This document shows, piece after piece, positions 47,404 to 57,755 of a stretch of 64,000 nucleotides of DNA; positions within the stretch are counted from its first letter, which is position 1, and every line of letters begins with the position of its first letter. Under the pieces are notes generated by a model, which made no database searches, was not told the origin of the DNA, and saw nothing but the letters and a program-made list of their open reading frames with translations. Source of the stretch: Rhodoferax sp. U11-2br (GTDB taxonomy: Bacteria; Pseudomonadota; Gammaproteobacteria; Burkholderiales; Burkholderiaceae_C); assembly GCF_018619435.1 (NCBI RefSeq), contig NZ_JAHFZF010000003.1, positions 178,003-242,002 on the forward strand, given 5' to 3'. Both the position numbers and the translations under genes were made by a program.

Positions 47404-47931
47404 TCAGCGGCCACGGCGCACACGCAGCAGCTCGTCAAGGATCAGGCAGATCGCGCCAAGGGTGATGGCACTGTCGGCAATGTTGAAGGCCGGAAAATGC
47501 CAGTTTTTCCAGTAAAAGTCCAGAAAATCGACCACATAACCGTGCAACAGCCGGTCAATGACATTGCCCAGTGCGCCACCCAGAATGCTGGCCAGCGCAA
47601 AAGCAAACAGTTTTTGCCCGGGGTGGGACTTGAGCAGCCAGATGATCAACACCGCCGCACCGATGCCAATACCGGTGAACAACCAGCGCTGCCAGCCGCC
47701 CGAGCTGGCCAGAAACGAAAATGCCGCGCCGTGGTTGTGCACGCGCACCAGGTTGAAAAAGCTCGTCACCGGGTGGCTGTCACCGAGTTGGTAATAACCC
47801 AGCACCAGCACCTTGGTGAACTGGTCGACCAGGATCACCACGAGGGACCACGCCAGCCAGGGCAGCCAGCTGCTCGAGCCCGACTTGAAGCTCATGTTGG
47901 ATCGGCCTGCGCCCCTGCCTTTGCTGGCCAT
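47404..47931 (-). CDS. lspA: lipoprotein signal peptidase II
   Basis: The 175-aa membrane aspartyl protease cleaves prolipoproteins. It has four helices and the catalytic aspartates in [11 protein letters not shown] and [11 protein letters not shown]. The ATG shares a base with the ileS TGA (TGATG). A second possible start is the Met at residue 13 ([12 protein letters not shown]), which fits the family better, but the first is kept because of the tight coupling. ileS-lspA is a classical operon pair. Confidence 0.92.
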   Translation of the reverse strand: MASKGRGAGRSNMSFKSGSSSWLPWLAWSLVVILVDQFTKVLVLGYYQLGDSHPVTSFFNLVRVHNHGAAFSFLASSGGWQRWLFTGIGIGAAVLIIWLLKSHPGQKLFAFALASILGGALGNVIDRLLHGYVVDFLDFYWKNWHFPAFNIADSAITLGAICLILDELLRVRRGR

Positions 47932-50795
47932 CAGGCAAAGCTCCGGGTTTCACCGCTGCCAAACAGGTTGCTGGTGCAACGCGGGCACAAGGTCGGGTGA
48001 GCGGGGTCGGTGCCCAGCTCGTCGCTGTAATGCCAGCAACGCTCACACTTCACGCCATTTGAGGCACTGGACCTGATGGATAAAGACTCACCAGCTACCA
48101 GTTCAATAGCGGATGTGATGAACACAAACTTCAGGTCAGCACCCAGGCTTTGCAGCAAGGCCAGATCGTCCGGGCCGACGGTCAGTTCCACCACCGCTTG
48201 CAGTGAGGAGCCCACCTGGCCGTTGGCGCGCAAGACCTCGATGTCTTTGTTGACCAAGTCACGGATCTCGCGGATGCGGTTCCACTTGGCCAGCAGCTCG
48301 GCATTGGGCTCGGGCTGGGTGCAATAGGTGTCCATGAAGATCGAGTCGCGCGTGGCCACCGGGGTTTTGCCATCGGCACCCAGCACCGCCCAGGCTTCCT
48401 CGGCGGTGAAGCTCAGGAACGGCGCCATCCAGCGCAGCATCGCCTGGGTGATCTGCCACAAGGCGGTTTGGGCGCTGCGCCGGGCCAGCGAATTGGCGCC
48501 GGTGGTGTAGAGCCGGTCCTTAAGCACATCCAAATAAAACGCGCCCAGGTCTTCGCTGCAATAAATCTGCAGCTTGGCCACCACCGGGTGGAATTCATAC
48601 ACCTCAAAATGCGCCAGGATGTCGGTTTGTAATTGCGCGGCGCGGCTTAACGCGTAGCGGTCGATTTCCAGCAGCTGGTCTGCGGGCACGCTGTCCTTGG
48701 CCGGGTCAAAGTCCTGGGTGTTGGCCAGCAGGAACTTGAGCGTGTTGCGCACCCGGCGGTAGGTGTCTACCACCCGCGCCAGGATTTTGTCGTCACCCGC
48801 GATGTCGCCCGAGTAGTCGCTGGCAGCGACCCACAGGCGGATGATCTCGGCACCGAGCTTCTTCGACGTTTCCTGCGGGTCCACGCCGTTGCCAGCGCTT
48901 TTGCTCATCTTGTGGCCCTTGCTGTCCACGGTGAAGCCGTGGGTCAGGATGCCCAGATAAGGCGCGCGGTCATACATCGCGCAGGCGGTCAGCAAGCTGG
49001 AGTGGAACCAGCCGCGGTGTTGGTCGTGGCCTTCCAGATACAGGTCGGCTTCGGGGCCGCTGTCATGACCGCAGCCCGGGTGGGAACCCTTCAGCACCGT
49101 GGTGTGGGTGGTGCCGGAGTCAAACCAGACTTCCAGAATGTCGCTGCTCTTGGTGTAGAACGGCGCATCGGCTTGTGCATCCACCGTGGCCAGGATGTCT
49201 TCGGTTGTGGCCTTGCTCCAGGCTTCGATGCCGCCTTCTTCCACCATGTTGGCGGCGATGTCGAGGATGTCCATGGTTTTGGGATGCAACTCACCGCTGT
49301 CCTTGTGCAGGAAAAACGGCAGCGGCACACCCCAGCTGCGTTGTCTAGAGATACACCAGTCGGGCCGCCCGGCGATCATGTCGCGCAGCCGCACCTTGCC
49401 GTTCTCTGGGTAAAACGCTGTGTTTTCAATAGCGGCCAGCGCAGTCTGTCTGAGGGTCTGCGGTGCTTTGTCCTTGGTAAAGATGCCGACACCTTCGTCC
49501 ATACGGATGAACCACTGGGCGGCAGCGCGGTAGATCACCGGTGTCTTGTGGCGCCAGCAATGCGGGTAGCTGTGCACGATGTTCTCGGTGGCAAACAGGC
49601 GACCTGCGTCGCGCAGCGCATCGATGATCACCGGGCAGGCTTTCCAGATCTGCTGGTTACCAAACAACGGCAGCTCGGGCGCGTATACGCCGTTGCCTTG
49701 CACCGGGTTCAGGATGTCGTCGTATTTCATGCCGTGTGACACACAGCTGTTGAAATCCTCCAGACCGTAAGCGGGTGCGCTGTGCACGATGCCGGTGCCG
49801 TCTTCTGCGGTGGCGTAGTCGGCCAGGTAGATCGGGCTCAGGCGGTCATAACCGGCGTCCACATGGGCGAACGGGTGTTTGAAGTTGATGCCACCGAGGT
49901 TTTTGCCCACGGTGGTGGCGACCACGTTGCCGGTCAGGCCAAAACGCGTCATGCACTTTTCAACCAGACTCTCGGCTAGCACCAGCAAGCCACGTTCGGT
50001 GTCGACCAGCGCGTAGGTCAATTCCGGGTTCAGGTTCAGCGCCTGGTTGGCCGGAATGGTCCAGGCGGTGGTGGTCCAGATGACGGCAAACGCTTCTTTT
50101 TCGAGAGCGTTCAACCCAAAGGCTGCGGCGAGTTTGGCCGGTTCAGCACACAAAAAGCCAACATCCAGTGTTTGTGACTTCTTGTCGGCGTATTCGATCT
50201 CGAACTCGGCCAAGCTGGAGCCGCAGTCAAAACACCAGTACACGGGCTTCAAGCCACGGTAAACAAAACCGCGCTCGATCACACGTTTGAACGCGCGGAT
50301 CTCATCGGCCTCGTTCTTGAAGTCCATGGTGCGGTAGGGGTGCTCCCAGTCACCCAACACACCGAGGCGCTTGAAGTCGGCCATTTGTAACGCGATCTGC
50401 TCGGTGGCGTAGGCGCGGCTCTTGGCCTGCATGTCGTCACGGGCGAGTTTGCGGCCAAATTTCTTTTCAATCGCGTTTTCAATCGGCAGGCCGTGGCAGT
50501 CCCAGCCCGGGATGTAGACCGCGTCCAGCCCTTTGAGCTGACGCGCCTTGACGATCATGTCCTTCAGAATCTTGTTGACCGCGTGGCCCATGTGGATCTG
50601 GCCGTTGGCATACGGCGGGCCGTCGTGCAACACAAACAGCGGGGCGCCCTTGCGCGCCACGCGCAGCTTTTGGTACAGGCCCTGGTCTTCCCAGGCTTTG
50701 ACCCACACCGGTTCGCGCTTGGGCAGATCGCCACGCATCGGAAACGGGGTGTCGGGCAGGTTCAGGGTGCTGCGGTAATCGGTTGGATTGGTCAT
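47931..50795 (-). CDS. ileS: isoleucyl-tRNA synthetase
   Basis: The 954-aa class I synthetase has the HIGH motif as HMGH ([17 protein letters not shown]), the KMSKS loop in [11 protein letters not shown], an editing domain, and C-terminal zinc cysteines CERCWHY and CPRC. The start at 50795 gives the usual [18 protein letters not shown]. Near the C-terminus, residues around [13 protein letters not shown] may derive from a decayed repeat copy (48061-48110). Confidence 0.95.
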   Translation of the reverse strand: MTNPTDYRSTLNLPDTPFPMRGDLPKREPVWVKAWEDQGLYQKLRVARKGAPLFVLHDGPPYANGQIHMGHAVNKILKDMIVKARQLKGLDAVYIPGWDCHGLPIENAIEKKFGRKLARDDMQAKSRAYATEQIALQMADFKRLGVLGDWEHPYRTMDFKNEADEIRAFKRVIERGFVYRGLKPVYWCFDCGSSLAEFEIEYADKKSQTLDVGFLCAEPAKLAAAFGLNALEKEAFAVIWTTTAWTIPANQALNLNPELTYALVDTERGLLVLAESLVEKCMTRFGLTGNVVATTVGKNLGGINFKHPFAHVDAGYDRLSPIYLADYATAEDGTGIVHSAPAYGLEDFNSCVSHGMKYDDILNPVQGNGVYAPELPLFGNQQIWKACPVIIDALRDAGRLFATENIVHSYPHCWRHKTPVIYRAAAQWFIRMDEGVGIFTKDKAPQTLRQTALAAIENTAFYPENGKVRLRDMIAGRPDWCISRQRSWGVPLPFFLHKDSGELHPKTMDILDIAANMVEEGGIEAWSKATTEDILATVDAQADAPFYTKSSDILEVWFDSGTTHTTVLKGSHPGCGHDSGPEADLYLEGHDQHRGWFHSSLLTACAMYDRAPYLGILTHGFTVDSKGHKMSKSAGNGVDPQETSKKLGAEIIRLWVAASDYSGDIAGDDKILARVVDTYRRVRNTLKFLLANTQDFDPAKDSVPADQLLEIDRYALSRAAQLQTDILAHFEVYEFHPVVAKLQIYCSEDLGAFYLDVLKDRLYTTGANSLARRSAQTALWQITQAMLRWMAPFLSFTAEEAWAVLGADGKTPVATRDSIFMDTYCTQPEPNAELLAKWNRIREIRDLVNKDIEVLRANGQVGSSLQAVVELTVGPDDLALLQSLGADLKFVFITSAIELVAGESLSIRSSASNGVKCERCWHYSDELGTDPAHPTLCPRCTSNLFGSGETRSFA
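48061..48110 (+). repeat. decayed candidate repeat inside ileS, copy I
   Basis: GAGGCACTGGACCT, gaTGGATAAAG, then ACTCACCAGCTACCAG and TTCAATAGC follow the order of blocks in the repeat but with several mismatches in both stem arms. It is a plausible old copy only. Confidence 0.35.
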
Positions 50796-51001
50796 GGTGT
50801 GGGTAGGCGGGCAAATAGTCACGGGCATCTTGGCCAACTTGACGGATGCCAGCGGTCAATACGTCCAAGGAATTGTGGTGAGTTCGTTGTGCAGTCGGTG
50901 TTGCCGCGCGAAACGGTGGATTTTACCGTAGGCCCTGCTCGCGCACGGTGGTGTGGGGGTGCTTCACAGGGGGCTGGTGACCGCAGGTGTGCCTGAGGGT
51001 G

Positions 51002-51754
51002 TCATACGGCTGGCAGGGGCGCCGTGAGATCGTCGAAAACGGGTACCACACACAGTGCGACCAGCAAGGCCGAGAGCGGTAGTGTGGCGAGGTAGCCCAG
51101 GTGTTTGAAACCAAGAGCCCCCACAATGCCGCCCAGCAGAAAGTACAAACACATCATGGCCAGCATGGCCAACCTGGCGCGGTCGGCCACGACGTGTTCT
51201 TCAAGGGGTCTGTTGCTGCGGTTCCAGTAGAGCAGGCGACCTATTTCAATGCCCAGGTCGGTGATCACACCGGTGAGGTGGGTGGTTCTCACCACCGCGC
51301 CCGAGATCTTGGTGATGACCGCGTTCTGCAGCCCCATGATGAAACACAGGAGCATCACCGTCACCGGAACAAACAAAGCCTGCATCCCTGCCAGTCTGGC
51401 GCCCAGCAGGCCAAACACCAGCAACAACAAGGCCTCCAGCAACAGCGGCAGCGCGTATCGGCTGTGCAGCCGACGTCGTTTGGCGTAGTTGATCATCAGT
51501 GCGCAAGTGGTGGCGCCGAGCAGAAAGGACAACACCGCACCGAAGGCACTGAGCGCCAGGGTGAGTTCACCCAGCGCGATGTGGTCCGCCAGGGATGACA
51601 CCAGACCGGTCATGTGTGAGGTGTAGAGCTTGACCGCGAGGTAAGCCCCCGCGTTGGCAGCACCCGCCACAAAGGCAAGTGTGAACCCGAGGTGGCGATC
51701 ACTGCGCAGGGAGCGATCTTCGGCGGTCAGGCTGCGCGCGTAATCAATGGGCAT
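51002..51754 (-). CDS. DUF1275 (YoaK-type) membrane protein
   Basis: The 250-aa protein has six to seven helices and the family patterns FVAGAANAGAYLAV, TSHMTGLVSSLAD and MGLQNAVITKISGAVVRTTHLTG. Function of the family is unknown. The start at 51754 gives a short basic N-terminus; the frame stays open to 51877 with proline-rich residues that look non-coding. It sits between ribF and ileS, interrupting the common ribF-ileS pair. Confidence 0.85.
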   Translation of the reverse strand: MPIDYARSLTAEDRSLRSDRHLGFTLAFVAGAANAGAYLAVKLYTSHMTGLVSSLADHIALGELTLALSAFGAVLSFLLGATTCALMINYAKRRRLHSRYALPLLLEALLLLVFGLLGARLAGMQALFVPVTVMLLCFIMGLQNAVITKISGAVVRTTHLTGVITDLGIEIGRLLYWNRSNRPLEEHVVADRARLAMLAMMCLYFLLGGIVGALGFKHLGYLATLPLSALLVALCVVPVFDDLTAPLPAV

Positions 51755-51824
51755 GGGGACATCGTAGCGGATGGCACAACGGGGGCTGGGCGGACGGGCC
51801 GCCTGCACAACAGGCCGAGAGGGC

Positions 51825-52820
51825 TCAGGTTTTGGTGCTGCCCGCTTCAGGGTGGGTATCAAAGTAGGTGCGGGCATCCAGGCAGTCCTGGTGGATGCCT
51901 GCCGTCAACGCGTCCAGGGAGTCGTATTTGCGTTCCTCGTGTAATTTGTGGAGCAGTTCCACACGCACGATTTTTCCGTAGGCACCCTCGGCGCCCAGGC
52001 TCTCAGGCCAGTCCAGGCAATGGGTTTCCAGCAACACGCGACCGCCGTTGACATCGTTGGGGTCGAGCGAAGGGCGGATGCCCATGTTGGCCACACCACG
52101 CAGCGGTTGTGGGCTCAGGCCATAGACCAGCACCGCAAAAATACCGCTGGCAGCGGGCTTCCAGTGGGCAAACCGCATGTTGAGGGTTTTGAACCCGAGT
52201 GAGCGCCCGAGTTTGCGACCATGCACCACGTGGCCCGATATGCGGTAGGGGTGGCCCATCAGCCGGGTGGCGTCTTTCATGCGGCCTTGCCCGAGCGCCT
52301 CACGCACCGCCGAGCTCGACACGCGCAGGTTGTGCACCTCGTAACTGTTCATGCGGGCCACATCAAACCCCTGGTCCAGCCCGGCCTGGTCGAGCAGCGC
52401 ATAGTCACCGGAGCGCCGTGCACCAAAACGGAAGTCATCCCCCACCAGCACATAGGTGGCACCCAAACCACGGCGCAGCACCTGGTTGATGAAGTCCATC
52501 GGTGACAGATTGGCCAGATGGCTGTCAAAGGGCAGCACCACAATCTGGTCAACACCACAGGCGGCCAGATCAATCAGCTTGTCGCGCAGGGTGCCCACGC
52601 GCGCCGGTGCCCGTGCCGGGTTGTGGGTGACGGCGGCAAAATGGTCGCGCGGATGTGGCTCGAAGGTCAACACACAGCTCGGTACACCACGCTGTTGGGC
52701 CTCGCCCTTGAGCAGTGAGAGCATGGCCTGGTGGCCACGGTGCACACCGTCAAAGTTGCCAATCGTCAAGGCACACGCTGGCGCAATGTCCGGGTGCTTG
52801 AAACCCCTGTAAATCTTCAT
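51825..52820 (-). CDS. ribF: bifunctional riboflavin kinase/FAD synthetase
   Basis: The 331-aa enzyme makes FMN and then FAD. The N-terminal adenylyltransferase has TIGNFDGVHRGHQAML; the C-terminal flavokinase has HPYRISGHVVHGRKLGRSLG and NMGIRPSL. The start at 52820 is followed by the standard MKIYRGF. Its position before ileS-lspA is typical of proteobacteria. The 211 bp before it are shared with the divergent HNH gene. Confidence 0.94.
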   Translation of the reverse strand: MKIYRGFKHPDIAPACALTIGNFDGVHRGHQAMLSLLKGEAQQRGVPSCVLTFEPHPRDHFAAVTHNPARAPARVGTLRDKLIDLAACGVDQIVVLPFDSHLANLSPMDFINQVLRRGLGATYVLVGDDFRFGARRSGDYALLDQAGLDQGFDVARMNSYEVHNLRVSSSAVREALGQGRMKDATRLMGHPYRISGHVVHGRKLGRSLGFKTLNMRFAHWKPAASGIFAVLVYGLSPQPLRGVANMGIRPSLDPNDVNGGRVLLETHCLDWPESLGAEGAYGKIVRVELLHKLHEERKYDSLDALTAGIHQDCLDARTYFDTHPEAGSTKT

Positions 52821-53031
52821 TCTTTGTTATAACTTAAATAGCACAATAAGCAAAGTTCAAGTGGGCTTGACGCCAATTTGACACGTAAAGGGGGTATATT
52901 GTGTCCCAGACCGGTGTTGGGATGGATATTGGCGCGTTTCCTGCATCCCTTCGGGGACGTGCCAAATGTTCTGGTGGTGAATGTCAGGTTTTGAACGGGT
53001 TTCGGATAACGTCTTTTTTGGGAGTCGTGTT

Positions 53032-53589
53032 TTGAAAGTCTTGAAGCTGTCAGCCCAGGGGCTGCCCCAATCGTGGATTTCGCTGGAACAAGCGGTGCTG
53101 CACTACGCCGCCGAGGAGGTCCGCTGGGAGATGGGCCATGAGGTGGCCGTGTTCCACGGGGGCCACAACGCGATCACTGGCAAACAGTCGGTCATCACGG
53201 TCTCTAGCATCATTGGCACCAAGGGGGTGCCCAACATCAACCCGTTTGAGCTGCGCCCGGGCCTGACCAATGCCAAACTGTTTGCGCGCGACCGCAACAT
53301 CTGCGCCTATTGTGGTGATTGGTTTGCCGAGGCCGACCTGACACGTGAACACATCATTCCATTTGCCCAAAAGGGCATTGACACCTGGATGAATGTGGTC
53401 ACCGCCTGCAAACCCTGCAACCACCGCAAAAGCCACCGCACGCCCGAGCAGGCCAACATGCCGCTGCTCTACACACCTTATGTGCCCAGCCTGTGGGAAG
53501 ACTTCATCCTGCGCAACCGCCGCATCTTGGTAGACCAGATGGCGTTTTTGATGGCGCACGTGCCCAAGTCATCGCGGCTGGCGGCCTGA
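53032..53589 (+). CDS. HNH endonuclease-family protein
   Basis: The product (185 aa from this start) carries an HNH nuclease domain: CAYCGDWF and CKPCNHRK give the zinc knuckle and LTREHIIPFAQKG gives the catalytic histidines. The N-terminal part (LKLSAQGLPQSWISLEQAVL) matches a widespread betaproteobacterial family whose members start at this point, so I choose the TTG at 53032, which has GGGAG upstream. An ATG at 52981 in frame is an alternative. The leader contains a UUCG-loop stem (52946-52957). The role is unknown. Confidence 0.78.
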   Translation: MKVLKLSAQGLPQSWISLEQAVLHYAAEEVRWEMGHEVAVFHGGHNAITGKQSVITVSSIIGTKGVPNINPFELRPGLTNAKLFARDRNICAYCGDWFAEADLTREHIIPFAQKGIDTWMNVVTACKPCNHRKSHRTPEQANMPLLYTPYVPSLWEDFILRNRRILVDQMAFLMAHVPKSSRLAA

Positions 53590-53689
53590 TCGGGGCTGAG
53601 GCCCCAACACCCCGGTCGCTTTGTTTCGGGCTGGGGTGGGCCAGGAAAACCTGAACCGTTATACCGGTTGATATCAACGTCATAGTGAT

Positions 53690-53723
53690 AAGCCCTTGTT
53701 GAACAAGGGCTTGAGGCCTTTTT
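53690..53723 (+). terminator. strong intrinsic terminator after the HNH gene
   Basis: AAGCCCTTGTT (53690-53700) and AACAAGGGCTT (53702-53712) form a perfect 11-bp dyad, followed by GAGGCC and eight T. The stem and the GAGGCC also resemble half of the interspersed repeat, so the terminator may have arisen from a copy. Confidence 0.8.
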
Positions 53724-53748
53724 TTTCTACAACGAAAGGGGGCATTCC

Positions 53749-54645
53749 ATGCACTTTTCACGCTCCGCCACATCGGTCGCTTGTCTGGCGTTGTTGCTCG
53801 GTGGGGCCTGTCCACCGGTGTTGGCCGCTGCCGCCAGCCCATCGGGCACACCGGACGCGCTGGCCGCTGCCAACATCCCGGCCTTGATGCTGGCCAGCGA
53901 CTGGTCGGCCAAAGCGGACCCGGCGGCTCACCTGGTGAGTGAAAAACTCGACGGTGTGCGCGCCTTTTGGGATGGCCAGGCCCTGCGTTTTCGCAGTGGC
54001 AGGGTGATTGCTGCGCCTGGCTGGTTCACCGCCGCTTTGCCTGCGGTGGCGCTGGACGGTGAGCTGTGGCTCGGGCGCGGTCGGTTTGATGAACTCTCGG
54101 GCCTGGTGCGCCGCGTCACACCGGTGGAGGACGATTGGCGCCAAGTGCGCTACATGGTGTTTGACCTGCCCGGTGCCCCTGAGCCTTTTGCGGAACGTGT
54201 CCAGCGTTTGCAGGCCGTGCTGGCACAAGCCGCCCAGCCCTGGTTACAGGCCGTGCCTCAGCAGCGCGTGTCGGATGCCCAGGCCTTGCAAGCCTTGCTG
54301 ACCACCACGGTGCAAGGCGGTGGCGAGGGGCTGGTGTTGCATCGCGCCGACGCCTTGTGGTCACCTGGGCGCAGCAGCGCCTTACGCAAGCTCAAACCGC
54401 AGCCTGACGACGAGGCCCGGGTGGTGGGCCACCTGCCGGGCAAAGGCCGCCTGCGTGGCCAGATGGGTGCCTTGTTGCTGGAATTGCCCAGTGGCCAGCG
54501 TTTTGCCCTGGGCAGCGGCTTCAGCGACGCCCAACGCGCCGACCCACCACCCATTGGCAGCCTGGTGAGCTACCGCTACCGCGAGCGCACACCCAAAGGT
54601 CTGCCACGCTTTGCTTCGTTTCTGAGAGTGCGCAACCCAGAATAG
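53749..54645 (+). CDS. exported ATP-dependent DNA ligase (LigE type)
   Basis: The 298-aa minimal ligase has a signal peptide (SVACLALLLGGACPPVLAAA) ahead of the adenylation domain. The nucleophile lysine is K65 in SEKLDGVRAF; other ligase motifs are LDGELWLG, GGGEGLVLHR and LRKLKPQPDD. A C-terminal OB-fold ends the protein. Minimal Lig E enzymes with such leaders are thought to be periplasmic and linked to DNA uptake or extracellular DNA. No competence gene is nearby. The next gene is convergent. Confidence 0.87.
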   Translation: MHFSRSATSVACLALLLGGACPPVLAAAASPSGTPDALAAANIPALMLASDWSAKADPAAHLVSEKLDGVRAFWDGQALRFRSGRVIAAPGWFTAALPAVALDGELWLGRGRFDELSGLVRRVTPVEDDWRQVRYMVFDLPGAPEPFAERVQRLQAVLAQAAQPWLQAVPQQRVSDAQALQALLTTTVQGGGEGLVLHRADALWSPGRSSALRKLKPQPDDEARVVGHLPGKGRLRGQMGALLLELPSGQRFALGSGFSDAQRADPPPIGSLVSYRYRERTPKGLPRFASFLRVRNPE

Positions 54646-54670
54646 GCGAGGGCATACTGAAGCTCGTCGC

Positions 54671-54985
54671 TCAGCGAGCAGCATCTGCTGATCCGTCGAA
54701 CCCCGTTGGCATGTCGGTCTTGTCCACCTTGGACAACAGGGCGTTTGTGCCTGACAGGTTACTGTGCTGGTTTGCTCTGTCCATGGCCTTGATCGGGCGG
54801 TTGATGCCCCATGGGGTATCGGTGATCTGGCCGATGTCCGAGACCATGGCGTCCAGGCCCGCTTGCTCATTCGAGCCGCTGTCCGCGTCGATGCCAGCGA
54901 ACGGCTTGTCCAGCCTCTGGTTGCGCTGTGTGGTGACTTGGGTCCAAGCATTGCGCATGCCACTGACACCAGAGATCGAGCCCAT
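54671..54985 (-). CDS. small hypothetical protein
   Basis: This 104-aa hydrophilic protein starts GSISGVSGMRNAWTQVTTQR after an AAAGGA ribosome site. It is rich in Asp, Asn and Gly and has no helix long enough for a membrane. I do not recognise it. It is isolated between the ligase and a two-component system and would be transcribed alone. Confidence 0.6.
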   Translation of the reverse strand: MGSISGVSGMRNAWTQVTTQRNQRLDKPFAGIDADSGSNEQAGLDAMVSDIGQITDTPWGINRPIKAMDRANQHSNLSGTNALLSKVDKTDMPTGFDGSADAAR

Positions 54986-55183
54986 GACGTGTCCTTTCAG
55001 AGGGTAAAGCGGAGTGTTCCAGCATTTTGAAACCCTCCGGTTTCGCGCCAATGTCTGCTTTGTGTCAGGCCAGATACAAATGTCATCCGGAGGAATCCAA
55101 CAAGGGCTTAAAAGCCGTCCAATTCGCCCTATCGGCTCAGGCGCTGCGTTCTAAACTGGTTTTTGCCCGCAGTGCAGTTCGCC

Positions 55184-55924
55184 ATGAAGCCACAACAACA
55201 ACTCTTGATCGTTGACGACGACGCAGAAATCACCAGCTTGCTGGGTGAGTACCTGGCACGTTTTAACTTCAAATCCCACACCGCCGGTGATGGCGTCCAG
55301 ATGTGGGCTGAGCTGGCGCGTCACCCGATTGATTTGGTGGTGATGGATGTGATGCTGCCGGGGGTGGATGGGCTGCAGCTGTCGCGTGAAATCCGCCAGC
55401 GTTCGACGATTCCGGTGATCATGCTGACCGCACGCCGCGGCATCTATGACCGCATCATGGGGTTGGAAAATGGCGCCGACGATTACATCAGCAAGCCGTT
55501 TGAACCCCGTGAGCTGGTAGCGCGTATCCAAACAGTGTTGCGCCGCGCCAAACCGACCCTGGACAGTGCGGCGGCCTTGTTGTACAGCGATGTGGTGCAT
55601 TTTGATGGCTGGGTGCTGCACCGCAGTGAACGCAGCCTGACGTCACCCACCGGGCTGACCGTGGCCCTGTCCAACGCCGAATTCCGACTGCTCTCAACCT
55701 TTTTACGGACCCCGCGGCGGCTGTTCAGTCGCGACCAACTGCTGGAGCAGGCACGTGGGCGGGAGATGGATGTGTTTGAGCGCAGCATCGACCTGCTGGT
55801 GTCGCGCCTGCGACAAAAGCTGGCCCAAGACCCACAGGCGCCCTCGATGATCAAGACGGTGCGTGGCGCCGGTTACATGTTCAACGCCCAGTCGGTGCAG
55901 GGTCGCTCGGCATGGCACAACTGA
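55184..55924 (+). CDS. OmpR-family response regulator
   Basis: The 246-aa regulator has a receiver with D11-D13 acidic residues, phospho-acceptor D55 (VVMDVMLPG), and K in YISKPFEPREL, and a winged-helix DNA-binding domain (ERSIDLLVSRLRQKL and IKTVRGAGYMF). The start at 55184 gives the usual short N-terminus. It overlaps the kinase gene by 13 bp. Confidence 0.9.
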   Translation: MKPQQQLLIVDDDAEITSLLGEYLARFNFKSHTAGDGVQMWAELARHPIDLVVMDVMLPGVDGLQLSREIRQRSTIPVIMLTARRGIYDRIMGLENGADDYISKPFEPRELVARIQTVLRRAKPTLDSAAALLYSDVVHFDGWVLHRSERSLTSPTGLTVALSNAEFRLLSTFLRTPRRLFSRDQLLEQARGREMDVFERSIDLLVSRLRQKLAQDPQAPSMIKTVRGAGYMFNAQSVQGRSAWHN

Positions 55925-57033
55925 GCGCCCGGATGGCAAGCGGCTTGTATCGCCTGGTGTTGCGGGGTTTGCCCTCCGGCTTGTTTGGCCGTCTGTTGCT
56001 GCTGCTGATGTTGACGATGGTGGTCAGCCGGGTACTCGCGGCCACGTTGGTCTCGGGCTTGCCACCATTGACGGCCTGGGGCGAGCCGGGTGCTGCGCTG
56101 GCGGCTTCACCTCAGACCGGTCTGGTCCACCTCGGTTGGCTGCTGGACGCTGTGGCCTTGGTAATGGCCGCCTGGCTGGGTGCCCGCTGGACGCGGGTGC
56201 CGCTGCGCAAGCTCAATGTGGCGGCGAAGGCGATTGGTGGTTGCATGCGCCGGGCGCCGCTGCTTGAAGAGGGGGCGCTGGAGTGCCGCGAAGCCACCCG
56301 CATGTTCAACCAGATGCAGGCGCGCATCCGCCAGCAGATGCTCCAACGCGACCAGTTTGTGGCGGCGGTATCGCATGACCTGCGCACCCCGTTGAACCGT
56401 CTGGCGCGGCGTGCCCAGGCCCTGTCAGATCCGCAGCAGCGCCAGCGTTTTGACAAAGACATTGGCGAAATGCACGAGATGATCCGCACCACGCTCGACA
56501 CCCTGCGGGGTCTGGCCGAGCCCGAGCCAATGGTGCAGATCGATGTGGCGACCCTGCTGCGCAGTCTGGCCGAAGACGCCCGAGACAGCGCGCAGGATGT
56601 GCAGCTGGTCGGTGAGCTGGCTTGTGCGCCGGTGCTGGCGCAGGCCTCGGCCCTGCGCCGCTGTGTGAGCAACCTCATTGGCAATGCGCTGCGTTATGGT
56701 CAATATGCCCGCATCTCCTTGTTGGATAAGGGGGATCAGCTACAGATTTCAGTGCATGACAACGGCCCGGGCATCCCCGAGGCGGCGTTCAACAAGGTGC
56801 TGACCCCGTTCTACCAGCTGGCATCAACCCAGCCGTGCCACCGTGGCGGGGTCGGGCTGGGTCTGGCCACGGCCAGTGACATTGCCCGCCGACACGGTGG
56901 TGCTCTGACGCTGGCCAACCACCCCGAAGGTGGCCTGGTGGCCACCCTGAGCTTGCCACGTCAGCTGGACCGTGTGTCCAAGGCTGACGCAGTAACCCGC
57001 TTTGGTAGCATCGGCCACCCGCCCGCAGACTGA
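55912..57033 (+). CDS. sensor histidine kinase
   Basis: The 373-aa kinase has two helices (about 24-45 and 75-92) with a short periplasmic loop, a HAMP-like linker, the H-box VAAVSHDLRTPLNRL and a HATPase with VSNLIGNALRYG and NGPGIPE. It works with the regulator at 55184. A stretch at 56711-56752 looks like a decayed copy of the interspersed repeat and encodes the loop SLLDKGDQLQIS. Confidence 0.88.
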   Translation: MAQLSARMASGLYRLVLRGLPSGLFGRLLLLLMLTMVVSRVLAATLVSGLPPLTAWGEPGAALAASPQTGLVHLGWLLDAVALVMAAWLGARWTRVPLRKLNVAAKAIGGCMRRAPLLEEGALECREATRMFNQMQARIRQQMLQRDQFVAAVSHDLRTPLNRLARRAQALSDPQQRQRFDKDIGEMHEMIRTTLDTLRGLAEPEPMVQIDVATLLRSLAEDARDSAQDVQLVGELACAPVLAQASALRRCVSNLIGNALRYGQYARISLLDKGDQLQISVHDNGPGIPEAAFNKVLTPFYQLASTQPCHRGGVGLGLATASDIARRHGGALTLANHPEGGLVATLSLPRQLDRVSKADAVTRFGSIGHPPAD

Positions 57034-57080
57034 GTTAGCTCTGTGGCAACGGGCCATGCCACCCGTACCGAGGGAGCCCG

Positions 57081-57755
57081 ATGCGTTTACTGATTCTTGA
57101 AGACGATGCCCAACTGGCCGATGCACTGGGCACCGGCTTGCGCCAGCTCGGCCATGTGGTGGACTGCTTTCCCGATGGTGCACGGGCCGATGCCGCTTTG
57201 GGCACAGCCAGTTACGACGCCCTGGTGCTGGACCTGGGCCTGCCGGGTACCGATGGCATGGTCTGGCTCAGGCGCTGGCGCCAGCTTGGTGTGGCTTTGC
57301 CGGTGCTGATCCTGACCGCCCGTGATGGCCTGGAGCAGCGGGTGGCCGGGCTCGATGCCGGGGCCGATGATTACCTGATCAAACCGATGTCGATTGAGGA
57401 GTTGGCGGCGCGCCTGCGTGCGCTGCTGCGTCGCGCCACCGGGCGCAGCCAGTCCGAGTGGGTGCATGGCGGTTTGCGTTACGACCCCTCGACCCGCCAG
57501 GTGTTTTGGCTGGGCCAGCCGGTGGAGCTGACCGCACGTGAGACTGGCTTGCTGGAGATCCTGCTCAAACATCCGGAGCGGGTCTTGTCCAAAACCCAGT
57601 TGCAGGAGCAGATGTACGACTGGAGCGGCGGTGAGCCTGAGAGCAACGCGCTGGAGGTGCACATCCACCATTTGCGGCGCAAGATTCACCCGGCGGTGGT
57701 GCGCACCATCCGTGGCCTGGGGTATGCCTTGGGTCCGGCACGGGAGGTCCCATGA
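57081..57755 (+). CDS. QseB/PmrA-type response regulator
   Basis: The 224-aa OmpR-family regulator has E7-D8-D9, phospho-acceptor D51 (LVLDLGLPGTDG), and the switch lysine in DDYLIKPMSIEEL. The DNA-binding domain ends with HLRRKIHPAVVRTIRGLGY. GAGGGAG precedes the ATG. The last four bases overlap the kinase start. It is next to and convergent with the biosynthetic-looking operon at 59-63 kb, which it might control. Confidence 0.9.
   Translation: MRLLILEDDAQLADALGTGLRQLGHVVDCFPDGARADAALGTASYDALVLDLGLPGTDGMVWLRRWRQLGVALPVLILTARDGLEQRVAGLDAGADDYLIKPMSIEELAARLRALLRRATGRSQSEWVHGGLRYDPSTRQVFWLGQPVELTARETGLLEILLKHPERVLSKTQLQEQMYDWSGGEPESNALEVHIHHLRRKIHPAVVRTIRGLGYALGPAREVP

Noticed and set aside
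52867..52900. Sigma-70 promoter for the HNH gene using TTGACG/TTGACA and TATATT
   Set aside because: Spacing is 22 or 11 bp, neither acceptable.
55096..55120. Half-repeat with AACAAGGGCTTAAAAGCC upstream of the response regulator
   Set aside because: Only one arm is present; too short to separate from chance.
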